DNA from: Notospermus geniculatus
Taxonomy: Eukaryota; Nemertea; Pilidiophora; Heteronemertea; Lineidae
Direction: 5' to 3'
Length of the DNA stretch: 64,000 nt
Assembly: GCA_002633025.1 (NCBI GenBank)
Contig: NMRB01000107.1
Span: forward strand, 196,513 to 260,512
The notes beneath the pieces were generated by a model. That model saw only the letters and a list, made by a program, of their open reading frames with translations, was not told the DNA's origin and ran no database searches. Below, piece by piece: positions 62,301 to 64,000 of the stretch; position 1 is the first letter of the stretch, and each line of letters begins with the position of its first letter. The position numbers and the translations under genes were made by a program.

Positions 62301-64000
62301 ATGGGTCCTGAATTCTGAAGTATCATGGGAATTTTTTATGGTGTAAATGATCGAATGACTGTGGTACAGTAGAACCTCCCTTAACGGACACCCCTGTCAA
62401 GAGGACACCTCTCTATTAAGGGCACCAAAGTTCAGTCCCTGATTGGTCATGGCTGTCTATTTTGACCTTTGTAATCAGGACACCTTTCTATTACGGCCAG
62501 CAGAGTTCAGTCGCAAATTCACTGCGTCCATTCATTTTGACCTCTATAATAAGGCCACCTCCCAATTAAGGACATCACCGGACAGTCCCAAAGGTGTCCT
62601 TAATAGAGAGGTTCCACTGTATTTCAGGGACAATTCCATGTTCATATCACAATTCTTGTCAAATTTAGGCATCAAAGGCATGACGAGACAAAGGCATCAA
62701 AATTTTGTTCCAAGGCACAATTAGAAGTGCCCCCCCCCCCCGCCNCCCCCCCGCCATTTTAAACCCTCTGGCCCTTTGATGGTTGCAATTCACAAGTTTG
62801 TAGGTAATGGTGACAGCCCGTTGTGTCCCCCAAACATCCCATCGCGACCCACAATGCGACTCACCACTGTTGATACTGTAATTGGTTCATGAATGGTTGC
62901 CATCTCCTCGTGGACTTCAGACGGCTCGATGTAGTCGAAACCCCGCTGTACGGGAATCGGTGACGCCGCTGGGCTGTGTTGCGGCGAATTGGAGTCTGAT
63001 AGACTTCCACTGTCATATATGCTTGTCGGTAGTGATGACGTCTGAAAGAGGGAAGAGGGACTTTGAAATGGCGGCTGAGTTTAACGGAAAATGATTCAGA
63101 ACCAAATCTGGAAATAACACCTGAAATGTAAGATGGTGGCGGTGGAAATTTTGAAGAAGGCCCACCTCCCTCCACAGTAAAACTAGCCTTCCACAGTAAA
63201 TACCAGGGTTGGAGTGTCAAACTGTGCATGAAATTTCTTCTACTATGTCTAAGTTGCTGTGAAAATGAAACTTTCAACACATCTAGGCACCCAAAGCCTT
63301 TTCATCTTTCAATGCCTTCCCATTTCCCGCATCAAAGGCCATTCCATCTCTAGAAGGCATGCATTTCCCCCTACAAAGGCCATTCCATTTAACTATAGAA
63401 TGCATTCGTTTCCCTCTATAAGGGCAATTCCATTTACATGTATAGGGCATGCATTTCCCTCTATAGCGGCAATTCTATCTATCTATGTATAGAGGGCATG
63501 CATTTCCCTCTATTAAGGCAATTCTATTTATCTATAGAGGGCATGCATTTCCCTCTATAAAGGCAAGTCTATTTAACTATAGAGGCATGCATTTCCCTCT
63601 ATAAGAGACTTCAATTTATCTACAGAGGGCATGCATTCCCTCTATAAGAGTTCTATTTATCTATAGAGGGCATGCATTTACAAGACCTATTCTATTATCT
63701 AGAGAGGGCATTCAATGCCCTCAACACGCCATTTCATTGGAGAGGTTGCATTTCCCTTAACAAAGGCCATTCCATTGATCAAGACCGCATTTATTTATAT
63801 CCATTCTATAGGAAAGCCATTCCATTATACTGTTTCATATCCTAGGGCATTCATTCATCTATGAAGGGCAATCATTTTCCCTATATACAGCAGCTCACAC
63901 TATGCTCAAACGCAGAATAATTACAGCAGGGTAGAGTGTGTAAACACGCTAGGAAAATCACAAAATGTCGGAGTGTTCCTACCTGGAAAAGGTTACCCAA
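26026..64000 (-). CDS. ARHGEF11/12: RGS-RhoGEF (ARHGEF11/ARHGEF12/RhoGEF2 family), gene span, 5' end outside window
   Basis: Twenty-five exons on the minus strand join with consistent phases into 1288 codons plus a stop. Order: linker (residues 1-65), second half of an RH (RGS-like) domain (66-245), C1 zinc-binding domain (about 246-300), Ser-rich linker with GRSESLKGR (about 430-438), DH domain (about 530-740), PH domain (about 757-880), then an acidic and coiled-coil tail. Signature matches to vertebrate ARHGEF11/12 include GLGSLYG after the RH box, KRQEVINELFYTER at the DH start and LVLLQRQDEKL in PH. In this family the RH domain binds active Galpha12/13 and DH-PH exchanges nucleotide on RhoA at the membrane. 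C1 is typical of invertebrate members such as Drosophila RhoGEF2. PDZ is expected beyond 64000. The first half of RH is not found. Confidence 0.9.
26525..26789. repeat. Minisatellite of about 18-20 bp abutting the coiled-coil exon donor
   Basis: Units read CACATATCTAGGTCAACCT with drift. The last unit ends in AATCTCAC, the complement of the exon donor GTGAGATT at 26789. It fills most of the last intron. Confidence 0.85.
26790..26982 (-). CDS. ARHGEF11/12: RhoGEF tail exon, coiled coil
   Basis: 193 bp, phase 0 to 1, acceptor GCATTTCAG, donor GTGAGA. Reads RDEEFERLRQELKSANEQIK, a clear coiled coil, then a Ser/Thr-rich end. The intron after it begins directly with a minisatellite. Confidence 0.82.
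27150..27404 (-). CDS. ARHGEF11/12: RhoGEF tail exon, helix-linker-helix
   Basis: 255 bp, phase 0 to 0, acceptor GCTCTTCAG, donor GTAAGT. Reads EPKELILASIQETNRLSNLV, a Pro/Asp-rich linker, then EPLVKITQTLNDQLTQLL. Reading through the donor would stop after 12 codons, so the donor is probably used. Confidence 0.8.
27481..27565 (+). repeat. SINE family 2 head
   Basis: Reads GCCAGAGTGGAGCAGTGG ... GCAGGTTCGATTCTGGT, a tRNA-like A box and B box at tRNA spacing. Lies in a RhoGEF intron. Confidence 0.55.
27702..27811 (-). CDS. ARHGEF11/12: RhoGEF tail exon, helical
   Basis: 110 bp, phase 1 to 0, acceptor TTTTCCAG, donor GTAAGA. Reads LRKKDEMITKMLNEKQKILA, a heptad-like helix typical of the C-terminal dimerising region in this family. 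Confidence 0.8.
27953..28152 (-). CDS. ARHGEF11/12: RhoGEF tail exon, Glu/Gln-rich
   Basis: 200 bp, phase 2 to 1, acceptor TCGTTTCAG, donor GTAAGC. Reads NEHDQEGNTSADEQQHQ and VDSLENLEKVSVLSVED. It can be entered in frame from the PH exon at 35885 or from candidate first exon B. Confidence 0.8.
28195..28490. repeat. Composite of two fold-back repeats
   Basis: Contains CTCGCTCCTCTTCATC facing GTATGAAGAGCAGCGAG (compare 1722-1815), followed by sequence shared with the element at 57489-57722 (GACCGAGGTTGTGGTTGAGA, then GGATGTGCACAGATCT). Confidence 0.5.
28492..28716 (-). repeat. tRNA-derived SINE family 1
   Basis: The minus-strand head has a tRNA-like start (ATAGACAAGTGGTTATCATG) and B box (GGGTTCAAATCC). 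The body (CACTTGGATGGGGTCTTT, ACAAGGTACAAGGCACC) is shared with at least eight other copies here. Confidence 0.75.
28762..29474 (-). CDS. Candidate alternative first coding exon B, N-myristoylation-like start
   Basis: Long exon of 713 coding bases from ATG 29474 to donor GT|GTAGGT in phase 2. An in-frame TAA lies 45 bases upstream and no good acceptor lies between. The peptide starts MGNTNTAD, which fits an N-myristoylation signal (Gly2, Thr6), then a basic patch KRPSKRHRWSFRHGF and Ser-rich, phosphorylation-prone sequence. Phase 2 matches entry into the exon at 27953-28152, the one also used by the full-length transcript. The predicted isoform would have this head plus the coiled-coil tail and no GEF domains. 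It could instead be the first exon of an overlapping gene. Confidence 0.65.
29811..30199. mobile_element. MITE with TTAA target duplication (AGCGAATGGCTCGCGGGG ends)
   Basis: AGCGAATGGCTCGCGGGGTT and its exact inverse lie just inside TTAA at both ends; inverted arms are 29 bases with the TTAA. TTAA duplication points to piggyBac or Kolobok-type transposition. The right TTAA is also the left TTAA of the next element. Confidence 0.75.
30196..30415. mobile_element. TTAA-type MITE family A, copy 2
   Basis: TTAAGCCAGCAGCACACCAG at the left; the right end is cut at ATATCACCTGGTGTGCT. Shares its left TTAA with the preceding element. Confidence 0.75.
30450..30678. mobile_element. Inverted-repeat element with CRE-like termini
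   Basis: AATAGAGGTTTCCCATGTGA-CGTCATCAAG faces CTTGATGACGTCAGTGGGAT-TCCTCTATAGG. Each arm carries TGACGTCA-type sequence. Part of a related copy is at 49635-49740. Confidence 0.6.
31685..31915. repeat. SINE family 2 head joined to inverted SINE family 1 tail
   Basis: 31685-31760 has GAGTGGCGCAGTGAAAAATC and GGGTTCGATCCC in plus orientation. From about 31771 the sequence switches to the family 1 tail (TCAGGGCCAAAGCC ... CACTTGGATGGGGTC) in minus orientation. Confidence 0.65.
31957..32063. repeat. Fold-back repeat family E, copy 2
   Basis: GGGTCATATAAATAAAGACTAG faces CTAGTCTTTATTCATATGACCC in two inverted arms. Confidence 0.65.
33790..34075. repeat. Irregular tandem repeat (CCTGAAATC-GACAA words)
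   Basis: Repeats of CCTGAAATCTACAA-type words, with a longer unit of about 150 bp (compare GCTACTTCAATCCCAA at 33921 and 34049). Lies in the 7.7-kb RhoGEF intron. Confidence 0.55.
34505..34795. repeat. Minisatellite of about 22 bp carrying AAGGTCA
   Basis: About thirteen units of ATGACATCACCAAGGTCAACC and close variants; some read TTCAAGGTCA. Confidence 0.85.
35592..35700 (+). repeat. SINE family 2 copy
   Basis: GTCAGAGTGGCGCAGTGCAA head and a degenerate B box (CAGGTTCAAACTCC). Confidence 0.55.
35885..36016 (-). CDS. ARHGEF11/12: RhoGEF exon, C-terminal PH helix
   Basis: 132 bp, phase 2 to 2, acceptor ACTTACAG, donor GTAAGT. Reads WFKYITDASEAFRG, the closing helix of a PH domain (Trp at its start), then a basic linker (GRQKAKTLP). 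It follows a long intron of 10.7 kb that contains an alternative first exon. Confidence 0.85.
36053..36260 (+). repeat. SINE family 2 copy, long
   Basis: Head GTCAGAGTGGTCCAGCG, B box GGGTTCGATTTCC, tail TCCTCCTACATTTC and AGAGCCAATAATGA shared with other family 2 copies. Confidence 0.65.
36283..36390. repeat. Fold-back repeat family C-like, copy 2 (GGGCCCTGTTTCATAAAG)
   Basis: GGGCCCTGTTTCATAAAGCG faces ACTTTATGAAACAGGCCC; inner arms GCTAATGGTACC and GGTACCATCAGC. Confidence 0.65.
36765..36960 (+). repeat. SINE family 2 copy
   Basis: GTCAGAATGATCCAGTGG head, GGGTTCAATTCC B box and AAAGAGCCAATAATGAGCC tail. Confidence 0.65.
36970..37088. repeat. Fold-back repeat family E, copy 3
   Basis: GTGAATAAAGACTAGTAAAT-GCTTTTACTT faces AAGTAAAAGCATTTGCAAGC then TTCATATCACCCC. 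Confidence 0.6.
37674..37815. mobile_element. Fold-back element with GCACCAACAAAGATTATC arms
   Basis: GCACCAACAAAGATTATCTTG-AACTCAG faces CTGAGTTCAAGAT-AATCTTCGTTGGTG; inner AGCCACAACTTTTC pairs with GAAAAGCTGTGGCT. Confidence 0.65.
38044..38225 (-). CDS. Candidate alternative first coding exon A (internal promoter)
   Basis: Begins ATG at 38225 with an in-frame TAA 9 bases upstream and no acceptor between, so it cannot be an ordinary internal coding exon. Sixty codons open; the peptide starts MASARPEPMQSSR and holds RRKRSRSIDF and a His-rich run HRHSHHH. It ends in a donor AA|GTAGGT in phase 2. That is the same phase in which the upstream PH exon joins the exon at 35885-36016, so splicing there keeps the frame. 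The predicted product lacks RH, C1, DH and most of PH. Expression is not shown. Confidence 0.55.
38555..38690. mobile_element. Fold-back element family B, copy 5
   Basis: TTGGCTCTCATTGGGCAATT with inverse ATTGCCCAAAGAGAGCCAA; outer ends degenerate. Confidence 0.5.
39410..39490. repeat. Fragment related to the Tigger-like element at 62.4 kb
   Basis: Reads GTGTCTCTCACAAAGAGGTG-TTCTGATTACAGAGGTCAAA, resembling the inverted body of the 62367-62619 element (TTTGACCTTTGTAATCAGG). Confidence 0.45.
39537..39760. repeat. Two adjacent fold-back units (GTCACATAGGTATTC arms)
   Basis: 39537-39616 and 39688-39760 each carry inverted GTCACATAGgTATTC / GAATACCTATGTGAC-type arms and GAAAGCTC / GAGCACTTTC inner arms. 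A third copy is at 49311-49378. Confidence 0.6.
40480..40760. mobile_element. Family D element, copy 2, with a nested fold-back element
   Basis: Starts GTGACCCTCCACCACCAAAC and ends TCTCCTGGTGTCAT like the 5.1-5.4 kb copy. It is interrupted at about 40543-40674 by an element with inverted GGCCGGGTTGCATCAGC / ACTGGTGCAACCGGGCC ends. Confidence 0.6.
40775..40860 (-). repeat. SINE family 2 head, inverted
   Basis: GTGGAACCCGCAACCTCTAG and CACTGCACCACTCTGACA are the complements of the B-box and head regions. Confidence 0.5.
41171..41430 (+). repeat. tRNA-derived SINE family 1, near complete
   Basis: Head CAGCCCAGTGGTTATCACGT, perfect B box GGGTTCGAATCCC, body CATCCCTGGCTCTTCAGTC and CCATCCAAGTGAGGAAC, end CTGACGGAAAAATCAAATA. 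The best full-length copy in the window. Confidence 0.8.
41942..42200 (+). repeat. tRNA-derived SINE family 1, near complete
   Basis: CCGCTTCAGCAAGCGGCAGG, GGGTTCGAATCCAG, body and CTGACGGAAAAATCAAATAC end shared with the copy 750 bases to the left. Confidence 0.8.
43337..43564. mobile_element. TTAA-type MITE family A, copy 3
   Basis: Ends GCAAGCAGCAAACTAGGTGA and ATCGCCTGGTGTGCTGCTGA; internal AAACAATACCAAAGCTGATA shared with copies 1, 2 and 4. Confidence 0.7.
43990..44174. mobile_element. DNA transposon fragment ending in CTAGCTACGCCCCTG
   Basis: The end AGCTACGCCCCTG is a common terminus of non-autonomous animal DNA transposons. The opposite end is not clear. A C-rich run (44146-44158) lies just inside. 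Confidence 0.45.
44772..44912 (+). repeat. tRNA-derived SINE family 1, 3' truncated
   Basis: GATAGCCGAGTGGTTATGTC, a good tRNA-like A box, and GAGTTCGAATCCAG, then the body up to CAGTAAGCCATGGTG. Confidence 0.75.
45590..45901. mobile_element. Composite of several family B ends
   Basis: Four successive GGCTCTCTATGGGCAACTCA-type words at about 45596, 45655, 45715 and 45775, then an inverted end GAGAGCCAATTCGCATGAGA. Looks like nested or tandem insertions. Confidence 0.55.
46716..46803 (-). CDS. ARHGEF11/12: RhoGEF exon, PH domain strands
   Basis: 88 bp, phase 1 to 2, acceptor TTGTTTACAG, donor GTAAGT. Reads AFFLVSTSQAGPQIYELVA, matching the PH strand FFIICTS..PQIYELVA of ARHGEF11. Confidence 0.93.
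46848..47235 (+). repeat. tRNA-derived SINE family 1 split by a MITE
   Basis: AGTGGTTATCACATCCGCTT before and AGCAAGAGGCAGGTCCAGGC after the inserted element at 46874-47031; the body continues to GGCTTTGGCCCT. Confidence 0.75.
46874..47031. mobile_element. Fold-back MITE with TA-flanked ends inserted in a SINE
   Basis: TAGATCGTTTTCAC...GTGAAAACGATCTA at the ends; inner CGGACACTGTCGGAGTTAC and its inverse, and CCCACCAGCAG / CTGCTGGTGGG. TA duplication suits Tc1/mariner-type transposition. Confidence 0.75.
47312..47558 (-). CDS. ARHGEF11/12: RhoGEF exon, main part of PH domain
   Basis: 247 bp, phase 0 to 1, acceptor AAATTCCAG, donor GTAAGC. Reads GFLTWRIAKNKQIDLHVVL then VLVLLQRQDEKLVLKCQS; nearly the same words occur in the ARHGEF11 PH domain. 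The DH-PH pair is the catalytic unit toward RhoA. Confidence 0.95.
47616..47748. mobile_element. Fold-back element family F, copy 2
   Basis: GTATGCTCGGTTGGACTTCA faces AAGTCCGACCCGAGCATAC; core GAGAAAGTCTAACTTCGGCT. Confidence 0.65.
47784..47937. mobile_element. MITE family G with 5-bp target duplication CCCTT, copy 2
   Basis: CAGGCACGGATCCAG and CTGGGTCCACCCCTG ends, flanked on both sides by CCCTT. Confidence 0.75.
47971..48149 (-). CDS. ARHGEF11/12: RhoGEF exon, C-terminal DH helix
   Basis: 179 bp, phase 1 to 0, acceptor CTTTTTCAG, donor GTAAGT. Reads ILNTVNKAVMDAENRQKI and DIQKRMD, as in the last long DH helix that leads into PH. Confidence 0.93.
48173..48375. repeat. Minisatellite of about 42 bp inside a DH-domain intron
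   Basis: About five units of CAACAAGTGATTTCCATTTT-TGGTGGAAAAGATGGAAATT. It occupies nearly all of the 236-base intron between the exons at 47971 and 48386. Confidence 0.85.
48386..48506 (-). CDS. ARHGEF11/12: RhoGEF exon, DH domain third conserved region
   Basis: 121 bp, phase 0 to 1, acceptor TATCCTCAG, donor GTAAGT. Reads CRRLKLADLVPAQFQRLTKY then LLIENLLKYT. The QRLTKYxLLL helix is the hallmark of DH domains and lies against switch regions of the GTPase. Confidence 0.95.
48587..48776. repeat. Inverted-repeat family (GCAGACAGTATCTTCTGTTG), copy 1
   Basis: GTATCTTCTGTTGAAGTTTT faces AAAACTTTGACAGAAGATGC. The body is about 90% like 60940-61122. Confidence 0.65.
48843..48968 (-). CDS. ARHGEF11/12: RhoGEF exon, DH domain second conserved region
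   Basis: 126 bp, phase 0 to 0, acceptor CTCTTTCAG, donor GTAAGT. Reads ACATFCQNQSFSLEMLKSRR, parallel to AATFCSNQPFALEMIKSRQ in ARHGEF12. Confidence 0.92.
48998..49075 (-). repeat. SINE family 2 head, inverted
   Basis: ACCGGAACCTCAGAGGTGAC and TTTCCACTGCACCAGC words. Confidence 0.45.
49132..49214 (-). CDS. ARHGEF11/12: RhoGEF exon, DH domain
   Basis: 83 bp, phase 1 to 0, acceptor ACGTTTCAG, donor GTATGT. Reads KKMNDSMKKEKPGPG then DVGDILLNG, the variable segment ahead of the second DH conserved region. Confidence 0.82.
49463..49609 (-). CDS. ARHGEF11/12: RhoGEF exon, DH domain first conserved helix
   Basis: 147 bp, phase 1 to 1, acceptor TTTCTTTCAG, donor GTAAGT. Reads ELFYTERSHVRNLKVLD and ends LFPNIDELIDLH, matching DH conserved region 1 of ARHGEF12 almost residue for residue. 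The conserved Glu of this helix contacts the Rho GTPase in DH structures. Confidence 0.93.
49762..50018 (-). repeat. tRNA-derived SINE family 1, near complete
   Basis: Complement of AGATAGCCTAGTGGTTATCA and GGGTTCAAATCG at the right, CACTTGGATGGGGTCTTTTA body, TTGGCCCTGG near the left end. Confidence 0.75.
50084..50253 (-). CDS. ARHGEF11/12: RhoGEF exon, entry to the DH domain
   Basis: 170 bp, phase 2 to 1, acceptor CACTTTCAG, donor GTGGGT. Reads DDSDFDVEDELP then VLRKLKPKEKKRQEVIN, the conserved lead-in to the DH domain (LKPxExKRQEVINELF). Confidence 0.88.
50370..50497 (-). CDS. ARHGEF11/12: RhoGEF exon, Ser-rich linker before DH
   Basis: 128 bp, phase 0 to 2, acceptor TTCATTTCAG, donor GTACGT. 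Contains RRTKSDVASDD and a serine run SAASSSSSSLS, parallel to the SASSSTSSLS stretch of ARHGEF11. Confidence 0.78.
50520..50680 (-). repeat. SINE family 2 copy
   Basis: CAGCAGGAGGAAACCAGATA tail and GGGATCGAACCCTCAACACC B-box complement, CACTCTGCCACTCTGACG head complement. Confidence 0.65.
50702..50877 (-). CDS. ARHGEF11/12: RhoGEF exon, Ser-rich linker with GRSESLKGR motif
   Basis: 176 bp, phase 1 to 0, acceptor TTTTGCAG, donor GTAAGT. Ends VPVGRSESLKGR; GRSESLKGR is also found between RH and DH in vertebrate ARHGEF11, a strong orthology marker in otherwise variable sequence. Confidence 0.85.
51005..51220. repeat. GTTCATGTT-type microsatellite
   Basis: More than 200 bases of TTCATG / TTTGTG words; ends a few bases from the exon donor at 51226. 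Frames through it give Cys/Ser/Val-rich ORFs that are artefacts. Confidence 0.85.
51227..51355 (-). CDS. ARHGEF11/12: RhoGEF exon, acidic linker
   Basis: 129 bp, phase 1 to 1, acceptor CATATGCAG, donor GTGAGT. Reads IKDALKIHEGRDSDGG and ends in an acidic run QEDEDEIEG. Phase agrees on both sides. A GTTCATGTT-type microsatellite starts right after the donor. Confidence 0.75.
51700..51790 (-). repeat. SINE family 2 tail
   Basis: ATTATTGGCTCTGTAGACCC, GCAGGAGGAAACCGGAGTG and GAAAACCTCCGCTGTCAGAG, as in the copy at 57240. Confidence 0.55.
52165..52260 (-). repeat. tRNA-like SINE head
   Basis: GGGGGAATCGAACCCGTGAC and GTGCCACTGAGGTTGCC are complements of a B box and head. Confidence 0.45.
52701..52876. 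mobile_element. TTAA-type MITE family A, copy 4 (right end missing)
   Basis: TTAAGCCAGCAGCACACCAG at the left; body through GTGGTGGCTGGCA; right terminus lost. Confidence 0.7.
53545..53735 (-). repeat. SINE family 2 copy
   Basis: GGGGATTGAACCTGGGACAT B-box complement and CACTACACCACTCTGACAGC head complement. Confidence 0.6.
53749..53964. mobile_element. Inverted-repeat element (GAGGAGGTCGCC ends)
   Basis: GAGGAGGTCGCCTTTTCT faces AATTAGGCGACCTCCTC; inner GCTGCGACCGTATC and GATACGGTCGCAGC pair. Contains ACGTCAC words. Confidence 0.7.
54290..54527 (+). repeat. tRNA-derived SINE, third family
   Basis: Head CCGGCGGTCGAGTGGTCCGT, B box GCGAGTTCGACTCC, then GTAAAAGACCCCACACAGG. Different body from family 1 but sharing the AGTAAAAGACCCCA module. 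Confidence 0.65.
54585..54743 (-). CDS. ARHGEF11/12: RhoGEF exon, second half of C1 domain and basic linker
   Basis: 159 bp, phase 1 to 1, acceptor GAATTTCAG, donor GTAAGT. Completes C1 with NCDQNYHKHC (C-x4-H-x2-C), then C after ten residues instead of the usual seven. A Lys-rich stretch (KKKDKKQRQ) follows. Confidence 0.87.
54936..55050 (-). CDS. ARHGEF11/12: RhoGEF exon, first half of C1 domain
   Basis: 115 bp, phase 0 to 1, acceptor TTCCTTCCAG, donor GTAAGT. Reads KGHSLQAQHYYVTTYCSHC then WGVGNQGYQCN: the C1 pattern H-x12-C-x2-C-x13-C. C1 domains bind two zinc ions and often lipid or membrane. Confidence 0.88.
55097..55430. mobile_element. Long fold-back element (AGCAGCACATGTCACCAC arms)
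   Basis: AGCACATGTCACCACTTTTG-TTGCTCGTACAGGC faces GCCTGTATGAGCAACGAAAG-TGGTGTGACGTGTGCTGC. The centre repeats GGCAATTTTTGTGG-type words. About 330 bp. Confidence 0.7.
55824..55943. repeat. Fold-back repeat family C, copy 3
   Basis: GGGCCCATATTCCTAAAGC faces TTCTGAATATGGGGCCC; inner GCTAGGCCCAGTTACTTG shares words with the 62.2-kb copy. Confidence 0.65.
56270..56458. mobile_element. Element with GAGGCAGTCTAGGAAAACCC ends, copy 1
   Basis: Inverted ends GAGGCAGTCTAGGAAAACCC and GGGTTTTTCTAGACTGCCTC. The body matches 59650-59848 in the opposite orientation. Confidence 0.7.
57240..57440 (-). repeat. SINE family 2 copy
   Basis: GCACAGCAGGAGGAAACTGG tail, CTGCGCTGTCAGAG, GGTATTGAACCTGAAACC B-box complement. 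Confidence 0.6.
57489..57722. mobile_element. Inverted-repeat element (AGATCTGCGCACTTCCGCC)
   Basis: AGATCTGCGCACTTCCGCCG-AAATCGCAAACACAACC and its exact inverse at 57663-57717, about 45 bases each. Core TCATGGATTGCGTCAC shared with 28.3 kb. Confidence 0.7.
57854..58022 (-). CDS. ARHGEF11/12: RhoGEF exon, last RH helices and basic tail
   Basis: 169 bp, phase 2 to 0, acceptor TTTTTCAG. Reads AMALAITTFLKQVGV, then a Lys-rich stretch (EKDKKMFRFKGSRK). The donor would be AAG|GTTGGT, a weak 5' splice site, chosen because it keeps phase and nothing better lies nearby. Confidence 0.75.
58117..58335 (-). repeat. tRNA-derived SINE family 1
   Basis: TCAGGGCCAAAGCTTTAGCA, CACTTGGATGGGGTCTTTTA and GGATTCAAACCCGG words in minus orientation. 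Confidence 0.75.
58373..58475 (-). CDS. ARHGEF11/12: RhoGEF exon, end of the RH box
   Basis: 103 bp, phase 1 to 2, acceptor ATTTGCAG, donor GTAAGT. Reads GLGSLYGDHD, the same GLGSLYG turn seen in ARHGEF11, then a helix ending PHLERL. Confidence 0.85.
58505..58618 (-). repeat. SINE family 1 fragment ending exactly at an RH exon donor
   Basis: Matches the SINE body from CTAAGTATGGAAGAGGCC to CACCACGGCTTAC, then stops at the exon. Read on the minus strand, the intron begins GTAAGCCGTGGTGCC, the same words found inside the other SINE copies (CAGTAAGCCGTGGTGCC at 42055). Confidence 0.8.
58619..58787 (-). CDS. ARHGEF11/12: RhoGEF exon, RH domain; donor site lies in a SINE
   Basis: 169 bp, phase 0 to 1, acceptor ATTTCGCAG. 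Starts PLKVSMDE and ends LLQDFRTKRSLG, as in the late RH domain of ARHGEF11/12. The donor GTAAGCCGTGG is SINE sequence (see the SINE at 58505-58618). Confidence 0.88.
59011..59109 (-). CDS. ARHGEF11/12: RhoGEF exon, RH domain helices
   Basis: 99 bp, phase 0 to 0, acceptor TATTTCAG, donor GTATGA. It begins FFYLVTESY and continues KEMRKWAYEIH, matching the mid-RH helices that follow the RPAHLxxFL helix in ARHGEF11/12. The preceding RH exon is missing from this window. Confidence 0.85.
59650..59848. mobile_element. Element with CAGTCTAGGAAAACC ends, copy 2
   Basis: Body as in 56270-56458 but inverted (ATTTGAGGAAAGTGTTAATG first, AACAAGGGCT-type words last as CAGCCCTTGTTGATCATTCA). Confidence 0.7.
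60505..60628. repeat. Minisatellite of about 20 bp (CATGGCAACAGAGTAGTCGT)
   Basis: Six units, each with CATGGCAAC or CATAGCAAC. Confidence 0.85.
60940..61122. repeat. Inverted-repeat family (GCAGACGGTATCTTCTGTTG), copy 2
   Basis: Same structure as 48587-48776, including TTCTTCAAATATTTTTCAAT. Confidence 0.65.
61130..62185. other. Intron sequence with no exon found
   Basis: This part of the large intron was read for the missing RH exon. Only a weak 58-base candidate at 61482-61539 (phase 0 to 1) appears, and it does not resemble RH. Confidence 0.4.
62189..62308. repeat. Fold-back repeat family C, copy 4
   Basis: GGGCCCATATTCATAAAGCC faces GGGTTTTATGAATATGGGTC. Confidence 0.7.
62367..62619. 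mobile_element. Tigger/pogo-like MITE with TA duplication
   Basis: CAGTAGAACCTCCCTTAACG and the inverse of CAGTGGAACCTCTCTATTAAG, flanked by TA. CAGTxGAACCTC termini are characteristic of pogo/Tigger elements. 253 bp, no transposase. Confidence 0.8.
62865..63041 (-). CDS. ARHGEF11/12: RhoGEF exon, linker before the RH domain
   Basis: 177 bp, phase 0 to 0, acceptor CTCTTTCAG and donor GTGAGT. The peptide is Ser/Pro-rich (SLSDSNSPQHSPAASP), then acidic (EPSEVHEEM), as in the linker between PDZ and RH in this family. Confidence 0.7.
63300..63760. repeat. Minisatellite of about 45 bp
   Basis: Units of GGGCATGCATTTCCCTCTAT-AAAGGCAATTCTATTTATCT, diverging at both ends. Confidence 0.8.
63983..64000 (-). 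CDS. ARHGEF11/12: RhoGEF exon (partial, at window edge)
   Basis: The last 18 bases read LGNLFQ on the minus strand and meet a donor CAG|GTAGGA at 63982. Phase 0 fits the next exon. The assignment rests only on the donor and phase. Confidence 0.4.

Overview
This is animal nuclear DNA, most likely from a marine invertebrate. The genes have many short exons with GT-AG introns, the non-coding part is full of small fold-back transposons, tRNA-derived SINEs and minisatellites, and AGGCCTA-type words are scattered throughout. The main gene has the invertebrate architecture of its family, with a C1 domain that vertebrate paralogues lack. I cannot name the species or phylum from sequence alone.

Three genes can be supported. 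(1) Minus strand, 6846-9176: a C2H2 zinc-finger protein of about 776 residues in one coding exon, with an acidic tract, two AT-hook-like motifs and eight fingers. A splice acceptor lies just upstream, at 9301, in the 5' UTR. (2) Plus strand, 18181-18767: a secreted or membrane leucine-rich-repeat protein whose middle is missing at a single N (18621). Its N-terminus reads up to the N, and a tail-like C-terminus reads on from it in another frame. (3) Minus strand, 26026 to beyond 64000: an RGS-RhoGEF (ARHGEF11/ARHGEF12/Drosophila RhoGEF2 family). I place 25 exons with consistent splice phases, coding for second half of RH domain - C1 - DH - PH - long acidic/coiled-coil tail, 1288 residues in the window. 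The N-terminus (PDZ expected) lies beyond the right edge. Two further exons (38044-38225 and 28762-29474) each begin with their own ATG, have an in-frame stop just upstream with no acceptor between, and end in phase 2. That phase matches the downstream exons, so they look like internal alternative first exons giving short isoforms without the catalytic domains.

Layout: 1-6845 repeats and 3' flank; 6846-9300 zinc-finger gene; 9301-18147 upstream and intergenic DNA with CRE-like sites, minisatellites and a 219-base assembly gap; 18148-18960 LRR gene; 18961-26025 intergenic DNA with fold-back elements; 26026-64000 RhoGEF gene, whose introns carry most of the SINEs and MITEs. Several repeats touch coding structure. 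One SINE supplies the splice donor of an RH-domain exon, one minisatellite fills a DH-domain intron, and another begins at a donor site.

The expected gene system is Galpha12/13 to RhoA signalling: the RH domain binds activated Galpha12/13 and DH-PH exchanges nucleotide on RhoA. The first half of the RH domain was not found, and single Ns at 59188 and 62744 may hide it. All calls come from reading the sequence by eye; no database search was run.
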